The notes: generated by a model not told the origin, from the letters alone. A DNA stretch of 64,000 nt from Bacteroidota bacterium (GCA_020161535.1 JAIUNW010000014.1:1-64000), one strand, 5' to 3'; positions 1 through 7,072 are shown, counted from the first letter of the stretch. Numbers and translations are program-made.

Positions 1-31
1 CTCTGAGTATTTTCTTGGCAATTACTCTCAA
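1..31 (-). CDS. 5' end of a HigB-like mRNA interferase toxin gene (cut by window edge)
   Basis: Only ten codons are inside the window. Reading the minus strand from a TTG at 31-29 gives LRVIAKKILR (M if TTG initiates), which resembles the conserved N-terminus of type II HigB toxins, which commonly begin MRVIAKK.LREFW. HigB toxins are ribosome-dependent mRNA interferases normally paired with a downstream HigA antitoxin; that gene would lie left of the window. The start sits about 90 bases after the presumed recombination point of the neighbouring attC-like element, which is where a gene of the next cassette would begin. Ten residues are thin evidence, and TTG initiation is assumed. Confidence 0.45.
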   Translation of the reverse strand, partial: MRVIAKKILR

Positions 32-118
32 CTTTATTGTTTTGTCAAAAGTAATAAAAAGTTACCATTTTGGGAATTTGTTTTTTTCTGGCTATTGAAG
101 ATTGTCGGGTGCGTATTT

Positions 119-316
119 CTGCCAACGGTAAAGCATTTGCGATGGCATGGAAATAGCGAATTGTCAGTCCGGAACAAATGCCCAATTAAAAAACTACAGT
201 TGAAGATAAGTACAAATGTTGAATAGCGTACCGTCAGCCCGAACAAAAGCTGAACAATGGTTTGCAGCCGAAGTTTATTCCGTCAGCCATGCTATTGCAA
301 ATGCACCTGTTAGCGG
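119..316 (-). other. attC-like imperfect inverted repeat (candidate cassette recombination site)
   Basis: Arms at 133-150 (GCATTTGCGATGGCATGG) and 287-304 (CCATGCTATTGCAAATGC) are complementary at 16 of 18 positions. Outside them lie GCCAAC (121-126) and GTTAGCGG (309-316), matching the AAC...GTT layout of integron attC core sites. The element begins three bases after the pirin gene, the usual place of an attC site relative to its cassette gene. The 136-base interior holds a roughly 70-base direct duplication (153-178 and 223-247). The core heptamers are not perfect RYYYAAC/GTTRRRY matches, so the call rests on layout. Confidence 0.5.
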
Positions 317-319
317 CTG

Positions 320-1054
320 TTAATATTGGTTTCCGCTGTACATTCCTTCGTCAAAATAGGTTGAGTTTTCATTCATAATAAATAAAACTAATTCTGAGTT
401 TTCGGTCGCTTGTATTTTCAAGTCTTCATTTCTAAATACTAATGATTCACCTTTTGTCAAGCTTAAATTCGCATTCAGCAACACCTCGCCTTGAAAAACG
501 TACAGTAATCCTGTCATTTTACTTTTGTCAAAATCTGGAATACCTATTTCTTTTGATTGTTTTAAAGAGATGTCATAAATCCAGGTTTCGCTGGTAAATT
601 TTAATTGACTATCACTGTCTGGTGATGCTAATAATCTCCATTCATTAATACTGTCCGATACTTCTAAATCACGAAAGCTAACTTCTGGAATATCATCTTT
701 AATTTTTGGGCGAATAAAAATCTGTAACCCTTCCAAAGGTTCGGGCATGTGCTCTTCGTGATGAAAGATTTTTCCAGCTTTCATCAACATGAGTTTGTTT
801 CGGGAAACCTTTGCCTGATATCCTTCGGAATCTATGTGCATAGCGTAACCTGTGCGGAAATAGGAAAGAATATCATCATTAATGTGTGGGTGCATTTTGA
901 TAGTTACATTACCTCCGATGTTGGCGTGGTCAATTCGTCCGATGGTTCCCAATCCGGTGTCAGTTACACTTTTCAGAGCTTTTCCGGGGTATAGTATCTT
1001 TATATGTGCATTCCCAACTTTTTGCTCATTTGTTATTTTGTGTATCATAGACAA
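320..1054 (-). CDS. Pirin family bicupin protein
   Basis: This 244-residue protein is a pirin-type double cupin. The N-terminal cupin keeps the metal-ligand pattern of pirins: HPH at 55-57 and H99-x-E101, followed by the EGLQIFIRP strand that corresponds to the G.QLW segment. Pirins are iron-binding cytosolic proteins; some members oxidise quercetin, others act as regulators, so the substrate here is unknown. The gene lies 27 bases downstream of a lipoprotein gene on the same strand and is followed after three bases by an attC-like inverted repeat. Both genes are visibly more AT-rich than the housekeeping genes to the right, consistent with acquisition as a cassette. Confidence 0.8.
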   Translation of the reverse strand: MSMIHKITNEQKVGNAHIKILYPGKALKSVTDTGLGTIGRIDHANIGGNVTIKMHPHINDDILSYFRTGYAMHIDSEGYQAKVSRNKLMLMKAGKIFHHEEHMPEPLEGLQIFIRPKIKDDIPEVSFRDLEVSDSINEWRLLASPDSDSQLKFTSETWIYDISLKQSKEIGIPDFDKSKMTGLLYVFQGEVLLNANLSLTKGESLVFRNEDLKIQATENSELVLFIMNENSTYFDEGMYSGNQY

Positions 1055-1081
1055 AAGCTAATAACTATCTGAATATTTTGC

Positions 1082-1519
1082 TTACCTGGCACTATAAGAT
1101 TTAGTTCCGTTAACGTATAGTGAAGAATCCTTTGTGTCAAATTTGTACTCTCCATTCTCATAGGTTTCTTTGTTGGTGGTTTTTAAAATGGTATTGCTTT
1201 TTGTGTTTGGCAAAAATAATTCAGCTTCCGATTTATCGTCATTAAACAAAACAAATGCACTGATTACGGCTTCGCCTTCTTTGGTTTCAATGGGATTCAA
1301 ACGCTGTCCTACATTGAATATCTGAATACAACTTTGTTTGAGTTGACTCCAGGTCTCTCCGGCAGAAGTAATACATCCGTGTTCGTCCTTATCGCTACCA
1401 ACTGTAGTTGTTTCTTCTGTTTTAGCCTGTTCGTTGTCAACTTTAGAAGTGTCGTTTTTTGAGTTGTTACAAGCTGTCAAAGCAAATACGCTCATTAAAA
1501 TAAATACTGTTCTTTTCAT
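1082..1519 (-). CDS. Small secreted lipoprotein with GCITSAGETWS motif
   Basis: A 145-residue predicted lipoprotein: MKRT, a short hydrophobic stretch, and a lipobox ending LTAC with Cys17, followed by a polar Asn/Lys/Thr/Glu-rich tether. The core motif DEHGCITSAGETWSQLKQSC (around residues 45-64) is one I recognise from small hypothetical lipoproteins of Bacteroidota, but no function is known to me. The two Cys of the motif could form a disulfide in the periplasm. Start chosen at the ATG giving a proper signal peptide. It is the first gene of the AT-rich cassette-like unit, 27 bases before the pirin gene, with which it is probably cotranscribed. Confidence 0.7.
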   Translation of the reverse strand: MKRTVFILMSVFALTACNNSKNDTSKVDNEQAKTEETTTVGSDKDEHGCITSAGETWSQLKQSCIQIFNVGQRLNPIETKEGEAVISAFVLFNDDKSEAELFLPNTKSNTILKTTNKETYENGEYKFDTKDSSLYVNGTKSYSAR

Positions 1520-1565
1520 TTTTCTATTGTTTAATTTTTGAAGGTTGTGTCTTGTTTAATAGCCG

Positions 1566-1710
1566 CTAACGTAAGTATTTACGCGTTATGCGCGATGTTG
1601 AAATTTTGGTTTGGGTTCATTTTCAACGGAAAGAGATCGCGCAATGCGTATTGCGCGGTAGCGCCAATCAGATAGGGGTGCGGATAGCGTAATGCGTATT
1701 GCGCGTGGCT
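1566..1710. other. Cassette boundary with direct copies of a near-palindrome (attI-like candidate)
   Basis: The 5' boundary of the cassette-like unit shows CCGCTAAC (1563-1570; minus strand GTTAGCGG), the same octamer that ends the attC-like element at 309-316. Next to it lie two copies of a near-palindrome, GCGCAATGCGTATTGCGC at about 1638-1656 and GCGTAATGCGTATTGCGC at about 1687-1704, plus a partial relative at 1580-1596. Repeated short sites beside a recombination point are what integrase-binding sites of attI look like. This is inference from layout only. Confidence 0.35.
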
Positions 1711-1757
1711 TTGGCGGCATGAAATGGGCCTATTTTTTTGAAATTGTTCTTCGGTTG

Positions 1758-1835
1758 CTGTCAAGAGCTGGTGCTGTCAAGAGCTGGCTGCTGTAAAGAG
1801 CTGGTGCTGTCAAGAGTTGGTGCTGTAAAAGCCTG
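1758..1835. repeat. 16-bp tandem repeat, about 5 copies
   Basis: Units begin at 1758, 1774, 1791, 1807 and 1823 with consensus CTGTCAAGAGCTGGTG; the third carries an extra base and the last is partial. It lies directly downstream of the recombinase stop codon, between that gene and the attI-like boundary. Short reading frames through it are repeat artefacts. Confidence 0.85.
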
Positions 1836-1883
1836 CATGGCAAAACTTGTGCGACGACGTAACTTGCACTGGGTCTGTACTCT

Positions 1884-3311
1884 TTATTTCTTCTTGTTGG
1901 GCTCCCGCCAGGAGCTGCCTTGAAAAATGCTGTCGAGGGGGTTGACAATTTTGACCAAATCCTGCCTTTTGACATGCAGGTATCGCTCGGTTGTTTTTAG
2001 GTCGTTGTGGCCGAGCAATTGTTTGATAAAATGAATGTCAATACCTTTTTCCAACAAGTGGGTTGCAAAACTATGCCGCAAGGAATGAAAAGTGATCGGT
2101 TTGCTGATGCCGGCCTTTCTTTTGGCAAATTGAAAGATCTCTTGTGCTGAACGAGCAGAATAGGGCTCACCGGGTTTTTCGCCCTCAAACAAATACACAT
2201 TGGGCCGCGGCTGGTGTTCGAGCAAATAGGTCCGCAAGACTTCTAGAAGCAGGGGGCTCAGGCCCACATAACGATCCTTTTTCCCTTTTGACTGCGATAT
2301 GAAGATTTGCATCCGGCCACTATCGATGTCCTGCAGGCGTAGTTGAACAACTTCGCTTACTCGCAGGCCTGCACTATAAGCGGTAAACAAAATGGCCTTG
2401 TGTTTAATATTGCCGATAGCTGCAAACAGTCGCTGGATTTCGAATTCTGACAACACCTTCGGCAGAATTGTCGGCTTTACTGGTCGCGGTATCTCCCAGA
2501 AAAATTTCTCTTTGCCCAGTACTTGCTCAAAATAAAATTTCAAGGCATTCAACCGGCTGTGCAGGGTATTCGCTTTTAATCGCAATTCGGTCGATGCCCA
2601 AAATAGGTAGTCGCGTAAATCAATGTCAGTGAACGATGCCACCTCTCTTTTTCCAGCATGCTGTATAAATGCCAGGAATTCTTGTGAGTAGGTGCGCTGC
2701 GTTGATGCAGCAAATCCTTTCAACACCAACTGTTCCTTGAAACGATTGTATTGTTTCCGATTCGACGATGTAACTGTATCAACCTTGTTATATCTAACCC
2801 AACTTACCCCAGAAGAAGGCGCTTTGGTGTCTTCCAGTGGCGCAATTAAATCTTTTGGCGATGGTGTGGCTTCTAAAAATGGACGGGCTTCTGTCGATGG
2901 TGCTGCTTGTAATGCTATCAGGTCTTCCGTCTTTGAAATAGCAGTTGAAACCGATGTCGCTCGTGAAGCAGGTGTTGCGGCTGTAGCAGCTGTTTCGGGT
3001 GAAGCAGCTGTTGCTGCTTGTGTTGATACAGCTTGTGGCGCCACAGAGGCTGGTGCAGGAATGCGAAGCCTGCCTGCTTCCAGCAGGTAATTTATCCCTG
3101 AATAATCAATCTCCGCTTTGCCACGAAGAAGCTGAAAAAGCGTTTCAAATGAATCCTGATCTACAGGGATCTGCAGGCACCAATGCTGATTAACCCAGCT
3201 AGTTGTCTTCAGCTTTCTGAGAATTTGATTTAACGCCGGGTTCTTCCGAAATTTAATACCAATCGATGCTGGACCGTTGTTGTGTATTAAGAATAAATAA
3301 ACCTTTTCCAT
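1884..3311 (-). CDS. Tyrosine recombinase/integrase with Ala/Thr-rich linker
   Basis: A 475-residue site-specific recombinase. The N-terminal domain (1-80; FRKNPALN, then W...W near 39-44) is of the kind found in Bacteroidota integrases. An Ala/Thr/Pro-rich linker spans about 84-170, a SAM-like core-binding domain about 185-275, and the catalytic domain about 283-455. The catalytic set is complete: R317 (GLRVSE), K343/K345 (SKGKKDRY), H409-x-x-R412 (HSLRH), H435 (LLGHNDL), and nucleophile Y444 (ERYLHV). It cuts and rejoins DNA through a 3'-phosphotyrosine. Integron IntI enzymes carry an extra segment between the second and third catalytic boxes; here 406 follows the Lys box without it, so this is not a canonical IntI. 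It is transcribed toward the cassette-like unit and is surrounded by palindromes and tandem repeats. A housekeeping XerC/D role is unlikely given length and context. Confidence 0.9.
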   Translation of the reverse strand: MEKVYLFLIHNNGPASIGIKFRKNPALNQILRKLKTTSWVNQHWCLQIPVDQDSFETLFQLLRGKAEIDYSGINYLLEAGRLRIPAPASVAPQAVSTQAATAASPETAATAATPASRATSVSTAISKTEDLIALQAAPSTEARPFLEATPSPKDLIAPLEDTKAPSSGVSWVRYNKVDTVTSSNRKQYNRFKEQLVLKGFAASTQRTYSQEFLAFIQHAGKREVASFTDIDLRDYLFWASTELRLKANTLHSRLNALKFYFEQVLGKEKFFWEIPRPVKPTILPKVLSEFEIQRLFAAIGNIKHKAILFTAYSAGLRVSEVVQLRLQDIDSGRMQIFISQSKGKKDRYVGLSPLLLEVLRTYLLEHQPRPNVYLFEGEKPGEPYSARSAQEIFQFAKRKAGISKPITFHSLRHSFATHLLEKGIDIHFIKQLLGHNDLKTTERYLHVKRQDLVKIVNPLDSIFQGSSWREPNKKK

Positions 3312-3329
3312 CTGTTTTCATTTTCACTG

Positions 3330-3349
3330 GCATTGCATTAGCGCAATGC
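3330..3349. other. Palindrome upstream of the recombinase gene
   Basis: GCATTGC (3330-3336) and GCAATGC (3343-3349) form a 7-bp inverted repeat with a 6-base spacer, 19 bases before the recombinase start. It resembles the GCAATGCGTATTGC near-palindromes on the other side of the gene. It could be an autoregulatory operator or a recombinase-binding site; nothing here decides between them. Confidence 0.4.
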
Positions 3350-3622
3350 TTCGCCTCCTCACTCACAGACCGGTTTACGGCCAGGGTAAATAAGGTTTGT
3401 TTAATTCGAAACTAATATTAAGGATTTCCGCGCAGCTATACAAGGGTGTAAATACTGTTTTTTTGTTAACTGGGTCGGCGCAATTTGCAGCCATCTTTTA
3501 TTAATTCAAAAGGGCTATAAAGGAAAATGCTTGCAGAACCAAAGAATGTGTAGTCATTGTGACCTGAACGGCTGTTACACTGATACTCCGGGGCCACGTC
3601 AATGGCTGTAAAGGCGCATTAC

Positions 3623-3706
3623 CAGTCTATCAAGCCGTATTATCGTTCTACCAAGAAACCTCATCATGCTATCAAGGAACATCATCGTTCTATCAAGGAA
3701 CATCAT
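3623..3706. repeat. 21-bp tandem repeat, 4 copies
   Basis: Four contiguous 21-base units at 3623, 3644, 3665 and 3686. The two best copies share CTATCAAGGAACATCAT; the first two are more diverged. This is the first of four tandem-repeat blocks filling the 1.3 kb between recombinase and sugar isomerase genes. No gene is supported in 3312-4636; frames such as 3750-3983 and 4264-4518 are repeat artefacts. Confidence 0.85.
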
Positions 3707-3769
3707 TTTATTAAATTAGACATCATCTTGATGGCATGGCGCGGTATCTCTAAAACAAACTGCATCTAG

Positions 3770-4124
3770 GCTGTTGAAAAGCACATCGGGTCTGTTGAAA
3801 GTCGCAAGATGACATAAGAAGGAACTTTCGGGCTATTGAAAGGCACATTAAGGTTTGGCATGGCACATCGTAGCTGGTGAAAATCGAAGCTTGGCTTAGC
3901 AAGGAACTTTGGGGCTGGTGAAAGGCGCAACACTTTTGGCATGGAACTTCGTGGCTATTGAAAGTCGCAAGATGGCTTAGCAAGACAAATCTTGGTTGTT
4001 GAAAGTCGCAACATTTTTGACATGGAACTTCGTGGCTATTGAAAGGCCTATCATGGCTCGGAAAGGCTCTTCGGGGTGTTGATAAGTATATCCTGGCTAG
4101 CGAAGGGACTTCATTGCTGTGAAA
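3770..4124. repeat. Degenerate ~20-21-bp tandem repeats, about 17 units
   Basis: The stretch is built of units of mostly 20-21 bases with core GGCTATTGAAAG followed by a variable 4-6 bases and ATCNTG or CTTCGTG. Copies read CTGTTGAAAGTCGCAAGAT, GCTATTGAAAGTCGCAAGAT, GCTATTGAAAGGCCTATCAT and similar. All are in the same orientation. There are no unique spacers, so it is not a CRISPR array. Confidence 0.75.
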
Positions 4125-4253
4125 CGAAGCTGATCAACTTAGGATAAAATTGGTGCTAGCTTGTATGCAAGCGCAATTATCAACCGTTCATCGCATAAAG
4201 GCAGCGACGGGTCGTGCATATTTATTAATAGAAGGACGATCTGTATAAACGCG

Positions 4254-4386
4254 GGCACTCAGTATGCACACAGGCACTCAGTGTGCAAACCGGCACTCAG
4301 TATACACAATGCTACTTATTATGCACACTGCCACTAAGTATGCAAACTGGTACATAGTATGCACACTGACACTTAGAATGTACACT
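4254..4386. repeat. 19-bp tandem repeat, 7 copies
   Basis: Seven contiguous 19-base units start at 4254, 4273, 4292, 4311, 4330, 4349 and 4368, consensus GGCACTNAGTATGCACACT. The spacing is exactly 19 throughout while individual bases vary, so copy divergence came by substitution rather than indels. Confidence 0.9.
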
Positions 4387-4558
4387 GGCATTTTACTCAT
4401 ACCCTGCGACGCAACAGCTTTGCTGCTGACATATCTTGCCGGGAAGGCTGATGAACGAATCCGCCAAATGGTATCAAACTGCCGGCTATTTTTTGCCAGG
4501 CAGCAGTGCATAAAATAGTAGTATGTTTTCGATAGGCCTTTAGTACCTATACACTTTC

Positions 4559-4612
4559 TACTCCCTATGAGCAGGTTACTCCCTATGAGCAGGCTACTCC
4601 CTATGAGCAGGT
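4559..4612. repeat. 18-bp tandem repeat, 3 copies
   Basis: Three almost identical copies of TACTCCCTATGAGCAGGT at 4559, 4577 and 4595 (one T/C difference), ending 25 bases before the sugar isomerase stop codon. High identity suggests a recent expansion. The stretch 4387-4558 holds no gene or repeat I can recognise. Confidence 0.9.
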
Positions 4613-4636
4613 TTTTTATTTACTCACTATCGACGT

Positions 4637-5524
4637 CTACAGCAGGCTGGCTTTGATGTACTGGATGCTGCTGTTGATGGCGCCAATGGGATCGGGTACA
4701 TAGTTGTTTTCCTGCTCCACAAAAAAGTATTTCAGGCCCGAGGTTTTGGCGGCGGAAAAAATGCGCTTGAAATCGATCGAGCCATTGCCCACCTCGGTTT
4801 GCTGCGCGGGATCGGCCTTCGACATGTCTTTCACATGCCACATGGGCACCCGGCCTTTGAGCGATTCTATCAGTTGAATGGGGTCTTTGCCGGCACGCAC
4901 CACCCAATAGAGATCGAGCTCAAAACTTACCAGCTTGGGATCGCATTCTTTGGTGAGGACATCGTAACCGGTAATGCCTTCATAAGATTTGAACTCGAAA
5001 TCGTGGTTGTGGTAACACATTTTTAAGCCGGCTTTGCGCACCAACTCGGCAGCAGCATTGATCCGGCCGGCCAATCGCTTGTAACCATCGAGGTTGGGTC
5101 GCAGGTTGTCCATCAGGTAGGGAATGGTAAAGTATTCATTCTTCATCGCTACCGCCGCCCGAACCAGGTTTTCCAACTCTTCTTTACCGGTATCGCCTTC
5201 GCCCGCTAACCATTGTACCGGCATATAATGTCCGCTGGGCGATTTCAAACCCAGGCTATTAAAGAAGCTCGCGTAATCCAGCAAAGGCATGCCGAAAAAA
5301 TTGGCATCCTTTGGATTATAACCATACAACTCCACCAACTTGTAACCGGCGACGGCTACTTTCTCCAATGTGCCCTTTGGGTCTTTCGCCACCAGGTCGC
5401 GCAGTGTGTACAATTGCAAGCCCACACCGGTTTGCTTTTTGGCGGCAAACAATTGATCGGGCAACAATAAGGCGGCGGGTGCTATCAAGCTCGCCTGGCG
5501 AATAAAATCTCTGCGACTGGACAT
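4637..5524 (-). CDS. Exported sugar phosphate isomerase/epimerase (xylose isomerase-like TIM barrel)
   Basis: A 295-residue protein beginning MSSRRDFIRQ, a twin-arginine-type signal followed by an Ala/Leu hydrophobic core, so Tat export to the periplasm is likely. A longer frame starts at 5563, but its extra 13 residues precede the Tat motif and are not needed. The body matches the xylose isomerase-like AP-endonuclease-2 fold: VGLQLYTLRD at the first strand, CYHNHDFEF (metal-ligand His), LDLYWVVRAG and MWHVKDM later in the barrel, FFVEQEN near the C-terminus. Family members isomerise or epimerise sugars or keto-sugars with a divalent metal; the substrate is unknown. It is a single gene between repeat regions. 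Confidence 0.8.
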   Translation of the reverse strand: MSSRRDFIRQASLIAPAALLLPDQLFAAKKQTGVGLQLYTLRDLVAKDPKGTLEKVAVAGYKLVELYGYNPKDANFFGMPLLDYASFFNSLGLKSPSGHYMPVQWLAGEGDTGKEELENLVRAAVAMKNEYFTIPYLMDNLRPNLDGYKRLAGRINAAAELVRKAGLKMCYHNHDFEFKSYEGITGYDVLTKECDPKLVSFELDLYWVVRAGKDPIQLIESLKGRVPMWHVKDMSKADPAQQTEVGNGSIDFKRIFSAAKTSGLKYFFVEQENNYVPDPIGAINSSIQYIKASLL

Positions 5525-5570
5525 GGTGGAAAATTTTACGTGAATATAATGGAAGAAAAGCAACGCAAAG

Positions 5571-5616
5571 GTTTAAGGTGTAAAGTTTAAGGTATAAGGT
5601 TGCTGTCGCGTGCGAG
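5571..5616 (+). repeat. Dispersed repeat family A, copy A1 (solo)
   Basis: The sequence GTTTAAGGTGTAAAGTTTAA continues GGTATAAGGTTGCTGTCGCG and matches, with more differences and a 7-base shorter head, the family A elements at 18008-18053 and 19063-19109. It starts 47 bases upstream of the isomerase start. There is no inverted partner nearby. Confidence 0.75.
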
Positions 5617-5649
5617 GCTATTGAACGTACGGGGGGTAGCTTGTAGGCC

Positions 5650-5793
5650 GGTTGATTAGCGCGGGGCGGTAGCGTGCGAGGGGCGGTTGGGCCTGTGAAG
5701 TGGTTGATTAGCGCGGGGCGGTAGCGTGCGAGGGGCGTTTAAGTGAACGGGGGCGATTGGCGTGCGGGGTGGGGGCGATTGGCGTGCGGGGTG
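5650..5793. repeat. G-rich direct repeats (36 bp x2, then 23 bp x2)
   Basis: A 36-base stretch beginning GGTTGATTAGCGCGGGGCGG occurs exactly at 5650-5685 and 5702-5737 (period 52). It is followed by two copies of GGCGATTGGCGTGCGGGGTG-type sequence at 5749-5771 and 5771-5793 (period 22). G-rich direct repeats also follow family A copy A2 at 18 kb, so this pairing recurs. Confidence 0.85.
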
Positions 5794-5799
5794 GACACG

Positions 5800-5826
5800 A
5801 AAAAGCCCGCACGGTTGGTGCGGGCT
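5800..5826 (-). terminator. Rho-independent terminator candidate
   Basis: AGCCCGCAC (5804-5812) and GTGCGGGCT (5818-5826) form a perfect 9-bp stem with a 5-base loop. On the minus strand the stem is followed by TTTTT (5804-5800). It lies about 280 bases downstream of rpsG, so it would end the rpsL-rpsG transcript after a long repeat-bearing tail. Confidence 0.6.
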
Positions 5827-5959
5827 CCCAAATATTGTTGTTAGATCGAGTAAGGGTTGTCGGCGATGGAACAGTTGCTGGCCAAACTGAACTTCTACCG
5901 TTAACTTTAGAAAAGCGAATGTCGCTGGCTTGTAACCGTTAGTTCCTGTAAAACCGCCA

Positions 5960-6062
5960 GCGTTGTCAGTTCAGCACTCGGCATTGTCAGTTCATCGTCA
6001 GCGTTGTCAGTTTATCACCCGGCGTTGTAAGTTCAGCACCCGGCGTTGTCAGTCTGCACCCG
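5960..6062. repeat. 20-21-bp tandem repeat, 5 copies
   Basis: Units start at 5960, 5981, 6001, 6022 and 6043, consensus GCGTTGTCAGTTCAGCACCC. The block ends 44 bases from the rpsG stop codon. The remaining stretch 5827-5959 shows no gene. Confidence 0.9.
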
Positions 6063-6105
6063 TCGGGTTGGTTTTTTCCAAACCCCATAGCCCGGCCCTA
6101 GCCCG

Positions 6106-6573
6106 TTACACGCGGAAATGCGAGAAGGCTTTGTTGGCTTCGGCCATGCGATGGGTGTCTTCTTTCTTCTTGAAAGCACCACCTTCCCCTTTGGCAGCGG
6201 CCACGATCTCGTTGGCCAGCTTGTCGGCCATCGAGCGACCATTGCGCTCGCGGCTGTAACGAATCAGCCACTTGATGCTCAACGACACCTTGCGGTCGGG
6301 ACGAACTTCTGAAGGAATCTGGAAAGTAGCACCACCAATCCGACGGCTGCGTACTTCTACCGCAGGGGTCACATTGGCCAGGGCACGCTTCCAAATCTCA
6401 TAACCGTCTTCGCCCGATGTTTTGGCTACCTTGTCGATGGCATCATAGAAAATCTCAAATGCCACACTCTTCTTTCCCTCCCACATAATGTTGTTCACAA
6501 AACGGGTAACCAACTTGTCGTTGTAACGCGCATCAGGCGCCAGGGGTATTTTCTTCGGTTGTGTCTTCCTCAT
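6106..6573 (-). CDS. rpsG: 30S ribosomal protein S7
   Basis: The 155-residue product has the normal S7 length and begins MRKTQPKKIPLAPDARYND. Signature segments visible are LVTRFVNNIMWEGKKSVA, PAVEVRSRRIGGATFQIP and IKWLIRYSRER. S7 nucleates assembly of the 30S head and contacts the tRNA exit site. It follows rpsL on the same strand with a 19-base gap. fusA, the usual next gene of the str operon, does not follow; instead come tandem repeats and a terminator. Confidence 0.97.
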   Translation of the reverse strand: MRKTQPKKIPLAPDARYNDKLVTRFVNNIMWEGKKSVAFEIFYDAIDKVAKTSGEDGYEIWKRALANVTPAVEVRSRRIGGATFQIPSEVRPDRKVSLSIKWLIRYSRERNGRSMADKLANEIVAAAKGEGGAFKKKEDTHRMAEANKAFSHFRV

Positions 6574-6592
6574 GGAGAACGCTCTTTATAAA

Positions 6593-6994
6593 TTATTTTT
6601 TACCTGCAGGTTTTGCTGCACCGGCTTTTTCTTTCTTGGTTCCGTACTTAGAACGGCTTTGCTTACGGTCTTTCACACCCGCAGTATCAAGGCTGCCCCG
6701 TACAATATGGTAACGAACACCTGGCAAATCTTTCACCCTGCCACCCCTGATCAACACAATACTGTGCTCCTGCAGGTTATGGCCTTCACCCGGAATATAA
6801 GCGATCACCTCTACCTTATTGGTCAAACGAACTTTGGCCACTTTACGCAGGGCTGAGTTCGGTTTTTTCGGCGTGGTCGTGTACACACGGGTACAAACAC
6901 CGCGGCGCTGCGGACAAGCATCCAGTGCCCGGCTCTTGCTCTTCGCCCGGATGATCTCTCTTCCTTTTCTAACTAATTGCTGAATTGTAGGCAT
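6593..6994 (-). CDS. rpsL: 30S ribosomal protein S12
   Basis: S12 is the decoding-centre protein of the small subunit. The frame opens at 7048, but homology starts at MPTIQQLVRKGRE, so the ATG at 6994 is chosen, giving 133 residues. The conserved PKKPNSALRKVAKVRLTN and GEGHNLQEHS segments are present; the first contains the Lys classically mutated in streptomycin resistance. A Lys/Ala-rich C-terminal tail (KKEKAGAAKPAGKK) is typical of Bacteroidota. It is the first gene of the rpsL-rpsG pair. Confidence 0.97.
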   Translation of the reverse strand: MPTIQQLVRKGREIIRAKSKSRALDACPQRRGVCTRVYTTTPKKPNSALRKVAKVRLTNKVEVIAYIPGEGHNLQEHSIVLIRGGRVKDLPGVRYHIVRGSLDTAGVKDRKQSRSKYGTKKEKAGAAKPAGKK

Positions 6995-7072
6995 TCTAAC
7001 CTTTTTTATTTGGGACGGCAAAGGTAGCCCTCCTTCCGAAAAAAACAAAATTTATATTGACTTTTCAACCCC

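Noticed and set aside
1579..1975. Short frames at 1579-1764, 1730-1975 (minus) and 1738-1923 (plus)
   Set aside because: They run through the 16-bp tandem repeat and the palindromes; the peptides are repetitive and not protein-like.
1884..3311. Canonical integron integrase IntI
   Set aside because: The IntI-specific segment between the Lys and HxxR boxes is missing, so the cassette system, if real, is not a standard integron.
3623..4386. Possible CRISPR array
   Set aside because: Units are contiguous, degenerate and only 19-21 bp, with no unique spacers and no cas genes nearby.
4264..4518. 84- and 77-residue frames on both strands
   Set aside because: They are created by the 19-bp repeat, whose period keeps frames open by chance; no family resemblance.
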